Source: Acidovorax sp. FHTAMBA (GTDB taxonomy: Bacteria > Pseudomonadota > Gammaproteobacteria > Burkholderiales > Burkholderiaceae_C). From it: a stretch of DNA of 64,000 nt. The translations under genes were made by a program, and so were the position numbers. The notes beneath the pieces were generated by a model. It had not been told where the DNA came from and did not search any database. It worked only from the letters and a program-made list of their open reading frames with translations. Shown here piece after piece: positions 52,273 to 59,904 of this stretch (the stretch's first letter is position 1; every line of letters begins with the position of its first letter). The stretch is taken from NCBI RefSeq assembly GCF_038958875.1, contig NZ_CP152407.1:1557501-1621500 (forward strand), in the 5' to 3' direction.

Positions 52273-52563
52273 GTGGAGAACCGCGTCGTCTTGACCGCTT
52301 GTATCGCAGAGGCTGAACCCCTGCGCTACACACCCGCCGGATTACCTGCCCTTTCGCTGCGCCTCGAACACGAGTCCCGGCAAAACGAAGCAGGCCACCC
52401 CCGCGAAGTCAAGGCCGCCATGAAGGCCATTGCTTTTGGAGCGATGGCCGAGCGACTGGCACGGCAGAACATCGGAAGTCTCTGGACTTTTGAGGGATTT
52501 CTGGCCAACCCGCGCAATGGCAAGACCGCAGTGCTGCACATCCAGGATATTCAACAAAATTAA
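52273..52563 (+). CDS. priB: Primosomal replication protein PriB
   Basis: PriB is a small OB-fold ssDNA-binding protein that helps PriA restart replication forks. The 96-residue product VENRVVLTACIAEAEPLRYTPAGLPALSLRLEHES matches the PriB opening (E. coli MTNRLVLSG...). Its position between rpsF and rpsR is the standard one. Start is GTG at 52273, directly over a GGAG sequence, so the true ribosome-binding signal is unclear; coupling with rpsF 15 bp upstream is likely. Confidence 0.92.
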   Translation: MENRVVLTACIAEAEPLRYTPAGLPALSLRLEHESRQNEAGHPREVKAAMKAIAFGAMAERLARQNIGSLWTFEGFLANPRNGKTAVLHIQDIQQN

Positions 52564-52580
52564 TTTTCAAGGGGTCCGCA

Positions 52581-52862
52581 ATGGCCACGTTCAAGAAGTT
52601 CAACAAAGACAAGCGCCCAAAGCGCAACACCCAGTCCCTGCTGTTCAAGCGCAAGCGCTTTTGCCGCTTCACGGTGACCGGTGTTGAAGAAATCGACTAC
52701 AAGGATGTCGACACGCTGCGCGATTTCATCGCCGAAAACGGCAAGATCATCCCCGCACGCCTGACCGGCACGCGCGCCATCTTCCAGCGTCAGCTGAACA
52801 CCGCCATCAAGCGCGCACGCTTCCTGGCCCTGGTGCCTTACAGCGACCAGCACAAGATCTAA
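52581..52862 (+). CDS. rpsR: 30S ribosomal protein S18
   Basis: S18 pairs with S6 on the 30S platform. The 93-residue protein has KRKRFCRFTVTGVEEIDYKDVDTLRDFIAENGKIIPARLTGT and ARFLALVPYSD, the S18 hallmark. AAGGGG precedes the ATG. The N-terminus (MATFKKFNKDKRPKRNTQSLL) is longer than E. coli S18 by about 18 residues, common in this group. Confidence 0.97.
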   Translation: MATFKKFNKDKRPKRNTQSLLFKRKRFCRFTVTGVEEIDYKDVDTLRDFIAENGKIIPARLTGTRAIFQRQLNTAIKRARFLALVPYSDQHKI

Positions 52863-52874
52863 GGAGCACAACCC

Positions 52875-53327
52875 ATGCAAATCATCCTGCTCGACAAGGT
52901 TGTGAACCTCGGCAACCTCGGTGAAATCGTCAAGGTCAAGGACGGCTACGCCCGCAACTTCCTGATCCCTTCGGGCCGCGCCCGTCGCGCCACCGAAGCC
53001 AACAAGGCTGAGTTCGAAGCCAAGCGCGTCGAACTCGAAAAGGCGGCGGCTGCCAAGCTGGCAGAAGCCCAGGCCCAAGGCGAAAAGCTGGCCGGCACCA
53101 CCGTCAAGCTGACGCAAAAGGCTGGCGTCGATGGCCGTCTGTTTGGTTCCGTGACCAACCACGACATCGCCGAAGAGCTGAACAAGCAAGGCTACAAGGT
53201 TGCCAAGTCGCAAGTTCGCCTGCCCAACGGCCCCATCAAGGTTGTGAGCGAAAGCACCGTGTCGGTGGCCCTGCACACCGACGTGGTGGTGGACGTGACC
53301 GTGTCGGTCTACGGCGAAACCGCCTGA
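52875..53327 (+). CDS. rplI: 50S ribosomal protein L9
   Basis: L9 binds 23S rRNA near the L1 stalk. The 150-residue protein starts MQIILLDKVVNLGNLGEIVKVKDGYARNFLIP, has a central helix (about 40-75) and a C-terminal domain with DGRLFGSVTNHDIAEEL. AAGGAG precedes the ATG. A strong terminator follows, ending the operon. Confidence 0.97.
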   Translation: MQIILLDKVVNLGNLGEIVKVKDGYARNFLIPSGRARRATEANKAEFEAKRVELEKAAAAKLAEAQAQGEKLAGTTVKLTQKAGVDGRLFGSVTNHDIAEELNKQGYKVAKSQVRLPNGPIKVVSESTVSVALHTDVVVDVTVSVYGETA

Positions 53328-53350
53328 GATTCACTTCGGTGTTTCACGCA

Positions 53351-53377
53351 AAGCCGCCTTCGGGCGGCTTTTGTTTT
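53351..53377 (+). terminator. Terminator of the rpsF-rplI operon
   Basis: AAGCCGCC (53351-53358) pairs with GGCGGCTT (53363-53370) around a TTCG tetraloop, followed by TTGTTTTT. A classic strong terminator 24 bp after rplI. Confidence 0.93.
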
Positions 53378-53423
53378 TGTGCTGCACTGGTTTGTACACG
53401 CTTGCCCACCGGTTGCCCCAACC

Positions 53424-53432
53424 TTATCCACA
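53424..53432 (+). promoter_or_regulatory. DnaA box upstream of dnaB
   Basis: TTATCCACA is an exact consensus DnaA box, 64 bp before the dnaB ATG and between the rplI terminator and dnaB. DnaA control of the replicative helicase gene is possible but unproven. Confidence 0.45.
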
Positions 53433-53495
53433 GACTTGTGCCATGACGGCGCGCCGCACGGGCGCTAGCATGCCGGGTTAGCTCCGAGGATTCCC

Positions 53496-54908
53496 ATGTC
53501 TGCCGTTTTCCCCCCGCTTGACGATGGCTTCACGCCCGTGCCGGACCGTGAAATTGCCCAGCTGCGTGTGCCACCGCACTCCATCGAGGCCGAATCCAGC
53601 GTGCTGGGCGGACTGCTGCTGGACAACAACGCCTGGGACCGTGTGGGCGACCTGCTGGTGGAGAGCCATTTCTACCGCCATGAACACCAGATGATCTACA
53701 CGGCCATCGGCGCGCTTATCAACGCCAGCAAGCCTGCCGATGTGATCACCGTGTTCGAGCACCTGCAAAACCAGGGCAAGGCGCAGGAGATGGGCGGGCT
53801 GACCTATCTGAACAACCTGGCGCAGTACGTGCCCAGCGCCAGCAACATCCGGCGCTATGCCGAGATCGTGCGCGAGCGCGCCATCCTGCGCAAACTGGTC
53901 ACGGCCAGCGACGAGATTTCCACCAACGCCTTCAACCCGCAGGGCAAGACGGTGGAGCGTATCCTGGATGAAGCCGAGGCCAGGATCTTTGCCATTGGCG
54001 AAGAGGGCTCGCGCACCAAGCAAGGCTTCCAGTCGCTCGACACCCTGGTGATCGACCTGCTCGACCGCGTGCAGGAGATGGCGGACAACCCCGTGGACGT
54101 CACTGGCGTACCCACCGGCTTTGCCGATCTCGACCGGATGACCAGTGGCCTGCAGGCCGGTGACATGGTGGTGCTGGCGGCGCGCCCGTCCATGGGCAAG
54201 ACCTCGTTTGCCGTGAACATCGCCGAGCACGTGGCCCTCAACGAAGGTCTGCCGGTCGCCATCTTCTCTATGGAAATGGGCGCCGCACAGCTGGCGGTGC
54301 GTATCGTGGGCTCGATTGGCCGGGTGAATCAGGGCAACCTGCGCACCGGCAAGCTCACCGACGACGAATGGCCACGCCTGACCGAAGCCATCGAAAAGCT
54401 GCGCACCGTGTCGCTGCACATCGACGAAACCCCGGGCCTCACACCGAGCGAACTGCGCGCCAATGCGCGGCGCCTGGCGCGCCAGTGCGGCAAGCTGGGC
54501 CTGATCGTGGTGGACTACCTGCAGCTCATGAGCGGCTCAGGCTCATCGGGCTCGGACAACCGGGCCACGGAGCTGGGCGAAATTTCCCGGGGCCTCAAGA
54601 TGCTGGCCAAGGAGCTGCAGTGCCCGGTGATCGCGCTGTCGCAGCTCAACCGCTCGGTGGAGCAGCGCACCGACAAGCGCCCCATGATGTCCGACCTGCG
54701 CGAATCCGGCGCCATCGAGCAGGATGCGGACATCATCATGTTCATCTACCGCGACGACTACTACAACAAGGACTCCAAGGAGCCCAACGTGGCCGAGGTC
54801 ATCATCGGCAAGCAGCGGAACGGACCCACCGGCACGATCAAGCTGTTCTTCCAGAAAAACCAGACACGGTTCGAGAACCTGGCGATGGGGTCGGGTGACG
54901 ATTTTTAA
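53496..54908 (+). CDS. dnaB: Replicative DNA helicase DnaB
   Basis: DnaB is the hexameric helicase at replication forks. The 470-residue protein has an N-terminal primase-interacting domain (about 25-130), linker helix and RecA-like domain with Walker A ARPSMGKTS (229-237), Walker B LIVVDYLQLM and ARG finger region SQLNRSVEQRTDKRP. GAGGA precedes the ATG. It follows the rplI operon, the usual linkage in proteobacteria; a repeat (copy F) lies just after its stop. Confidence 0.97.
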   Translation: MSAVFPPLDDGFTPVPDREIAQLRVPPHSIEAESSVLGGLLLDNNAWDRVGDLLVESHFYRHEHQMIYTAIGALINASKPADVITVFEHLQNQGKAQEMGGLTYLNNLAQYVPSASNIRRYAEIVRERAILRKLVTASDEISTNAFNPQGKTVERILDEAEARIFAIGEEGSRTKQGFQSLDTLVIDLLDRVQEMADNPVDVTGVPTGFADLDRMTSGLQAGDMVVLAARPSMGKTSFAVNIAEHVALNEGLPVAIFSMEMGAAQLAVRIVGSIGRVNQGNLRTGKLTDDEWPRLTEAIEKLRTVSLHIDETPGLTPSELRANARRLARQCGKLGLIVVDYLQLMSGSGSSGSDNRATELGEISRGLKMLAKELQCPVIALSQLNRSVEQRTDKRPMMSDLRESGAIEQDADIIMFIYRDDYYNKDSKEPNVAEVIIGKQRNGPTGTIKLFFQKNQTRFENLAMGSGDDF

Positions 54909-54914
54909 GCACAA

Positions 54915-54962
54915 AAATAGCCGCTAACGCTTTATCCATAAGCGCCAGCAGCTATCAAATCA
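54915..54962 (-). repeat. Dispersed palindromic repeat, copy F (symmetric variant)
   Basis: On the minus strand it reads ATTTGATAGCTGCTGGCGCTT then ATGGATAAAGCGTTAGCGGCTATTTTT, split here. Unlike other copies both ends carry the TAGC arm, so it is more fully palindromic and flanked by A/T runs. It lies between dnaB and the convergent tail-anchored protein gene. Confidence 0.85.
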
Positions 54963-55011
54963 GAAGCAATCTCACAGGGCCGCTATGCAGTTGCAAGCGG
55001 CGGCATACAGG

Positions 55012-55401
55012 CTATTGCTGAATCACCCACACCAGAAGGCTCAAGCCCAATGCGCCCAGGGCGAGCGTGGCCAGTGTGAGGCGTTGATTGCGCTGGCGCA
55101 GGGCCTCGACGGCTTTGATGACCACCGCGTTCTGCTCGGCCAGGGACTGGATCAGCGCAGCAGAGTCCCGCTGCTCCTGCTCCAGTTGCGCCACACGGTC
55201 ACGCAACTGCTGAAGCTGCACGGCATGGGGGGCGGGCGAGGTGTTGTCGTCACCCGTGGTCAGTGAACCTGATGCTGCAGGGTCGGCGCGGTCTGCGCCC
55301 GTTTTGCCCATCAGCTTCTTGGCAGCCTGCAGGATCTGGGGCGTTGCCTCAATGACATCGCCCCAGGGCACCAGCTTCAGCGCGGTCATCCACAACGCCA
55401 T
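55012..55401 (-). CDS. Small coiled-coil, tail-anchored membrane protein of unknown function
   Basis: The 129-residue protein has an N-terminal region (MALWMTALKLVPWGDVIEATPQILQAAKKLMG), a low-complexity linker, a coiled coil (about 60-105, QLQQLRDRVAQLEQEQRDSAALIQSLAEQNAVVIKAVEALRQRNQRL) and a single C-terminal membrane segment (about 107-127). It is likely held in the inner membrane with the coiled coil in the cytoplasm. I recognise no named family. It lies 16 bp after phoH on the same strand. Confidence 0.75.
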   Translation of the reverse strand: MALWMTALKLVPWGDVIEATPQILQAAKKLMGKTGADRADPAASGSLTTGDDNTSPAPHAVQLQQLRDRVAQLEQEQRDSAALIQSLAEQNAVVIKAVEALRQRNQRLTLATLALGALGLSLLVWVIQQ

Positions 55402-55417
55402 GGTCAGATGCCCTTGC

Positions 55418-57190
55418 TCAAAGCACTTCGCTGGCGAAATCCGCCAGGCGTGAGCGTTCGCCGCGCGCCAGCGTGATGTGCCCGCTGTGTGGCCAGCCCT
55501 TGAAGCGATCCACCGCGTAGGTCAGGCCAGAAGAACCTTCGGTGAGGTACGGCGTATCGATCTGCGCCAGGTTGCCCATGCAGATGATCTTGGTGCCGGG
55601 GCCCGCACGGGTGATGAGCGTCTTCATCTGCTTGGGCGTGAGGTTCTGTGCCTCGTCGATGATCACGTATTTGTTCAGGAAGGTGCGCCCGCGCATGAAA
55701 TTCATGCTCTTGATCTTGATGCGGCTGCGGATGAGCTCGTTGGTGGCGGCGCGGCCCCATTCGCCCGCGTTCCCGCCGTCGCCCTTGGCCAGGAATTCGA
55801 GGTTGTCGTCCAGTGCGCCCATCCAGGGGCCCATCTTTTCCTCTTCGGTGCCGGGCAAAAAGCCGATGTCCTCGCCCACGCTCACCGTGGCGCGGGTCAT
55901 GATGATCTCGGTGTAGCGGCGGTCGTCCAGCACCTGGGTCAAGCCTGCGGCCAGGGCCAGCAGGGTCTTGCCGGTGCCGGCCGTGCCAGTCAGGGTCACG
56001 AAGTCGATCTCGGGGTCCATGAGCAGGTTCATGGCGTAGTTCTGCTCGCGGTTGCGTGTGGTCACGCCCCACACCGCGTTCTTGGCAGAGCCGTAGTCCT
56101 TGAGGGTCTGCAGCACGGCCGTCTTTTCGCGGATCTCGCTCACGCGCGCAAACAGGCTGGGCTCGCCGGGGGCCTCGAAGTACACGAACTGGTTGATCAT
56201 CAGCTGCGGCACGATGGGGCCGCCGATGCGGTAGTAGGTGTGCGCGCCGCTTTGCCAGCTTTCCACGTTCTTGCCGCTCTTGGCCCAGAAGTCAGGCGGC
56301 AGTGCGAGCACGCCGGCGTACAGCAGGTCGCCGTCTTCCAGCGTCTTGTCGTTCTGGTAGTCCTCGGCCGAAAGGCCCAGGGCGCGCGCCTTCACGCGCA
56401 TGTTGATGTCCTTGGACACCAACACCACCTCGCGGGGCGCATGCAGCTTGGACAAAGCCTCCAGCACTCCCAGGATCTGATTGTCGGCCTTGCCGGGCGG
56501 CAGGCTCGTGGGCAGGCTGTAGTTCAGCGGCGCGGTCTGGAAGTACAGGCAGCCGCCCGCCGCCTTCTGGCCGGTGGCATCCAGGCGCAGGCCCCGGGCC
56601 ATGTCCGCCCCCTGGGTGGCCACGAGCGCGTCCAGCGTGCGGCTCGCCTGGCGGCCGTTGCGGGCGACTTCGGTCATGCCCTTCTTGTGGCCGTCCAGCT
56701 CCTCCAGCACGATCATGGGCAGGAAGATGTCGTGCTCTTCAAAGCGGAACAGGCTGGTGGGATCGTGCAGCAGCACGTTGGTGTCCAGCACAAAAAGTTT
56801 GGTCGGGCCTTGGGATGCGGTCTTTTTGCTGCGCGTGGTGGACGGGTTGGGGGCTGCCTCGCTCGCTGCCGCAGGGGTGGCACTTTGGGTGCGCGCCTTG
56901 CGCGTGCTGGTGCTGCGTGCAGCGGGTGGTGCTACGGGCTCGGGGGTGCGGGCGCGCGTTTCCACCTGAACCAGCGGGGCCGTGCTCGGTGCTGTGGTGG
57001 TCGAGGCCACGCTGTCCGCCTTGCGCCCGGCGCGGGCTACGGGCGTTGCCCGCGAAGGAGCAGGTGCCGGTGCAGATGCCACGAGGGGCTCGTTGGCCGA
57101 AGGCTGCGCGACCCGGGGGCGGGCCGTGATTTCATAGGCTTCTGGCGCAAGGAGTGCAGCGCGCCGGCTGGGGGCGGGGGGCAGGGGCAT
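55418..57190 (-). CDS. PIN-PhoH fusion ATPase
   Basis: The 590-residue protein has a disordered Ala/Pro/Ser/Thr-rich N-terminus (about 1-125), a PIN nuclease domain (about 130-270; LFVLDTNVLLHDP with Asp136, LEELDGHKKG) and a PhoH ATPase domain (about 375-585; Walker A GTAGTGKT at 402-409, YVIIDEAQNLTPKQMKTLITR). Related PhoH2/YlaK-type proteins act as RNA helicase-nucleases. ATG 57190. The disordered extension of about 125 residues is unusually long and probably non-conserved. Confidence 0.92.
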   Translation of the reverse strand: MPLPPAPSRRAALLAPEAYEITARPRVAQPSANEPLVASAPAPAPSRATPVARAGRKADSVASTTTAPSTAPLVQVETRARTPEPVAPPAARSTSTRKARTQSATPAAASEAAPNPSTTRSKKTASQGPTKLFVLDTNVLLHDPTSLFRFEEHDIFLPMIVLEELDGHKKGMTEVARNGRQASRTLDALVATQGADMARGLRLDATGQKAAGGCLYFQTAPLNYSLPTSLPPGKADNQILGVLEALSKLHAPREVVLVSKDINMRVKARALGLSAEDYQNDKTLEDGDLLYAGVLALPPDFWAKSGKNVESWQSGAHTYYRIGGPIVPQLMINQFVYFEAPGEPSLFARVSEIREKTAVLQTLKDYGSAKNAVWGVTTRNREQNYAMNLLMDPEIDFVTLTGTAGTGKTLLALAAGLTQVLDDRRYTEIIMTRATVSVGEDIGFLPGTEEEKMGPWMGALDDNLEFLAKGDGGNAGEWGRAATNELIRSRIKIKSMNFMRGRTFLNKYVIIDEAQNLTPKQMKTLITRAGPGTKIICMGNLAQIDTPYLTEGSSGLTYAVDRFKGWPHSGHITLARGERSRLADFASEVL

Positions 57191-57234
57191 GGTGGCAGGC
57201 CTCGGTCTGTAGAGGAAAAAAGGGGTCAGAAAGC

Positions 57235-57265
57235 AAAAAGCCGCCTGGAGGCCAAGGCGGCTTTT
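57235..57265 (-). terminator. Terminator after bcp
   Basis: AAAAGCCGCCT (57236-57246) is exactly complementary to AGGCGGCTTTT (57255-57265). On the minus strand it ends in a T run. It separates bcp from phoH. Confidence 0.85.
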
Positions 57266-57377
57266 GGGAGGAGGGCAGGCATTGCGATAACCAGGGGCAT
57301 AAAACCATTATGCCTACGACGGATGTCTTGCCCGGGCAAAACAGGCGTCGTGTCGCGCAGATGCCCCAATGTGCAGA

Positions 57378-57863
57378 TCAGGCGGCCTTTTTAAGGGCCT
57401 TGATGGATTTGACGGCTTTGAGGACGTCATCCACGTGGCCGGGCACCTTGAGGCCGCGCCACTCCTGCACCAGCAGGCCATCGGGGCCGACGAGGAAGGT
57501 GCTGCGCTCAATGCCCTTGACCTTCTTGCCGTACATGATCTTGTTCTTGACCACACCGAACATGTGGCACATTTTTTCTTCGGTGTCTGCGATGAGCTCA
57601 AAGGGCAGTTCGAGCTTTTCCTTGAAATCATCGTGCGACTTCATGTTGTCGCGGGACACGCCGAACACGGCGGCACCCGCCTTCACGAAATCCTTGTACT
57701 TGTCGCGAAACTGCATGGCCTCCGTGGTGCAGCCCGGCGTGTTGTCCTTGGGATAGAAGTAGAGAACCAGAATTTGGCCAAGGTGGGAGGTGTTGGAGAC
57801 CTTGAGTCCACCGGTAGCGTTGGCTTCAAATTCAGGGAGGGGTTTGTTGACAACGATCGCCAT
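57378..57863 (-). CDS. bcp: Thiol peroxidase Bcp/PrxQ-type peroxiredoxin
   Basis: Bcp reduces peroxides with a peroxidatic cysteine. The 161-residue protein has Cys45 in NTPGCTTEAM, but the position five residues later, Cys50 in E. coli Bcp, is Met50. The only other cysteine is Cys99 (EEKMCHMFG). It must therefore work as a 1-Cys enzyme or use Cys99 as an atypical resolving residue. It is followed by a terminator. Confidence 0.93.
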   Translation of the reverse strand: MAIVVNKPLPEFEANATGGLKVSNTSHLGQILVLYFYPKDNTPGCTTEAMQFRDKYKDFVKAGAAVFGVSRDNMKSHDDFKEKLELPFELIADTEEKMCHMFGVVKNKIMYGKKVKGIERSTFLVGPDGLLVQEWRGLKVPGHVDDVLKAVKSIKALKKAA

Positions 57864-58065
57864 ATCACTTCAATCTCTCAGGATGTAGTCGTTGGTAAGC
57901 CGGGGGAGTGGGTGTGTTATTGCTCTTGGTGGTGCCCCCGACCGCAACCGGCGATTTTACCCCGATTTCACCCTTCGGCCAAATGTAAGGCAGTGTGTCC
58001 GGCACGGAGAGCCGGGCATTCGGACGGCGTTTTGCCCAGGTTCCGCCACACGGCGGGGCGGCGCG
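57864..58065. other. 202-bp intergenic region bcp / Mth938-like gene
   Basis: Nothing coding is apparent. Some GC-rich imperfect inverted repeats near 57990-58060 may form a terminator for the Mth938-like gene, but no T tract is present. Confidence 0.5.
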
Positions 58066-58437
58066 TCAGGCTTCCAGAATCAGCGCAGCCACCACGTTGC
58101 GCCCTTCGCTGGCCAGGATGTTGTATGTGCGGCAGGCGGCCGGGGTGTCCATGGTTTCCAGCCCCAGCCGACGGGCAATGAGTGGGGCGAGCCACGCAGG
58201 TGGGGGAAACCGGTTGCGGGTGCCACTGCCAAAGATGACCAGCTCTGCCTCCAGGGTGGCCAGTTGCGCGAAGTGTTCGGGCGTCAGGTCTTCAAAGCGC
58301 GTGCAGGGCCAGGCCTGGCGCAACCCTGTGGAGCCGATGATGACGCTGTGCGTGATCCTCTCGGCGTCCACACCGATCCATCCGGGGCCATAACCGCTGA
58401 TGGTTTGCGCGTTCGAACGGTCGGGCTGGAATTTCAT
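58066..58437 (-). CDS. Mth938-domain (DUF498) protein
   Basis: The 123-residue protein fits the Mth938/DUF498 family (NDUFAF3-like fold): MKFQPDRSNAQTISGYGPGWIGVD, FEDLTPEHFAQLATLEAELVIFGSGTRNRFPPPAWLAPLIARRLGLETMDTPAACRTYNILASEGRNVVAALI. Bacterial members are uncharacterised and often encoded near inner-membrane or transport genes. Start ATG 58437; it diverges from the AlaA-like gene. Confidence 0.85.
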   Translation of the reverse strand: MKFQPDRSNAQTISGYGPGWIGVDAERITHSVIIGSTGLRQAWPCTRFEDLTPEHFAQLATLEAELVIFGSGTRNRFPPPAWLAPLIARRLGLETMDTPAACRTYNILASEGRNVVAALILEA

Positions 58438-58588
58438 GGGTGTTGGCGTGGGTTGCAGCCGCTGGCACTGCGTGGGGGCAGGGGCGCTGGGCCCGGGGGG
58501 CGCTTGGGATCTGTGGTCAAATTATAGGTTTCGCCGGGGCGCCAGCCGCTCTGGACGCCATCTGACCCCACAGCACCACCGTCAGCGC

Positions 58589-59833
58589 ATGAAAACCGTC
58601 CAAAAATCCGCCAAGCTCGCCAACGTCTGCTACGACATCCGGGGGCCCATCATGGACGCGGCCAAGCAGATGGAGGAAGACGGCCACAAGATCATCAAGC
58701 TCAACATCGGCAATCTGGCGGTGTTCGGCTTTGATGCACCCGAAGAGATCCAGCTGGACATGATCCGCAACCTGCCCAACTCGGCCGGTTACTCGGACAG
58801 CAAGGGGATCTTCGCTGCACGCAAGGCGGTGATGCACGAGACGCAGAAGCAGGGCATCAAGGGCGTGATGCTGGACGACATCTACCTGGGCAACGGCGCC
58901 AGCGAGCTGATCGTGATGGCCACCAACGCGCTGCTGGACAACGGCGACGAGCTGCTCCTGCCCTCGCCCGACTACCCGCTGTGGACGGCCGCCGCCAGCC
59001 TGTCGGGCGGCACACCCGTGCATTACATCTGCGATGAAGCCAATGGCTGGATGCCCGATCTGGCCGACATCCGCGCCAAGATCACGCCCCGCACCAAGGG
59101 CATCGTGGTCATCAACCCCAACAACCCCACCGGCGCGCTGTATTCCGACGAGCTGCTCAAAGGCATCGTCGCCATTGCGCGCGAGCATGGCCTCGTGATC
59201 TTCGCCGACGAGGTATACGACAAGGTGCTGTACGACGGCGCCAAGCACACGGCCATTGCATCCCTGAGCGAGGACGTGCTCACGCTCACCTTCAACTCGC
59301 TGTCCAAAAGCTACCGCTCGTGCGGCTACCGCGCAGGCTGGCTGGTGGTGTCGGGCGACAAGAAACCCGCCCGGGACTACATCGAGGGCTTGAACATGCT
59401 CTCGAACATGCGCCTGTGTGCCAACGTGCCCGGGCAGTGGGCCGTGCAGACGGCTCTGGGCGGCTACCAGAGCATCAACGAACTGGTGGGTGAGGGCGGC
59501 CGCCTGCGCAAGCAGCGCGACCTGGCCTATGAGCTGATCACCGCCATCCCGGGTGTGACCTGCGTGAAGCCGCGTGCGGCCCTCTACATGTTCCCCCGCC
59601 TGGACCCGGCCGTGTACCCCATCGAGGACGACCAGCAGTTCTTCCTGCAGCTGCTGCAGGAGACCAAGGTCATGCTGGTGCAGGGCACGGGCTTCAACTG
59701 GGCCGCGCCGGATCACTTCCGCATCGTGTTCCTGCCACACGAAGACGACCTGCGCGATGCCATTGGCCGCGTGGCGCGCTTCCTTGAGCAATACCGCAAA
59801 CGCTGCGGCACGGATGTGCGGCTGGTCGGCTGA
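58589..59833 (+). CDS. alaA: AlaA-like alanine transaminase
   Basis: AlaA-type aminotransferases (class I/II fold) make alanine from pyruvate using glutamate. The 414-residue protein has INPNNPTGALYSDE, PLP lysine Lys240 in FNSLSKSYRSCGYRAGW, and the late LVQGTGFNW and HFRIVFLPHEDDL motifs. ATG 58589 (MKTVQKSAKL) is chosen; reading to 58400 adds codons without similarity. It lies upstream of hom and thrC; the three are likely co-transcribed, linking alanine and threonine synthesis genes. Confidence 0.92.
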   Translation: MKTVQKSAKLANVCYDIRGPIMDAAKQMEEDGHKIIKLNIGNLAVFGFDAPEEIQLDMIRNLPNSAGYSDSKGIFAARKAVMHETQKQGIKGVMLDDIYLGNGASELIVMATNALLDNGDELLLPSPDYPLWTAAASLSGGTPVHYICDEANGWMPDLADIRAKITPRTKGIVVINPNNPTGALYSDELLKGIVAIAREHGLVIFADEVYDKVLYDGAKHTAIASLSEDVLTLTFNSLSKSYRSCGYRAGWLVVSGDKKPARDYIEGLNMLSNMRLCANVPGQWAVQTALGGYQSINELVGEGGRLRKQRDLAYELITAIPGVTCVKPRAALYMFPRLDPAVYPIEDDQQFFLQLLQETKVMLVQGTGFNWAAPDHFRIVFLPHEDDLRDAIGRVARFLEQYRKRCGTDVRLVG

Positions 59834-59840
59834 AACCCAT

Positions 59841-59892
59841 TTATTGATAGCTGTCAGCGCTTGATGGACAAGCGCTGTAGCCCATTTTGACT
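59841..59892 (+). repeat. Dispersed palindromic repeat, copy G
   Basis: It reads TTATTGATAGCTGTCAGCGC then TTGATGGACAAGCGCTGTAGC then CCATTTTGAC, split here. It fills the alaA-hom gap. Its left arm is identical over 18 bp to the segment inside the LysR gene (45324-45341). Confidence 0.88.
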
Positions 59893-59904
59893 GGTAGAAA
59901 TTCC

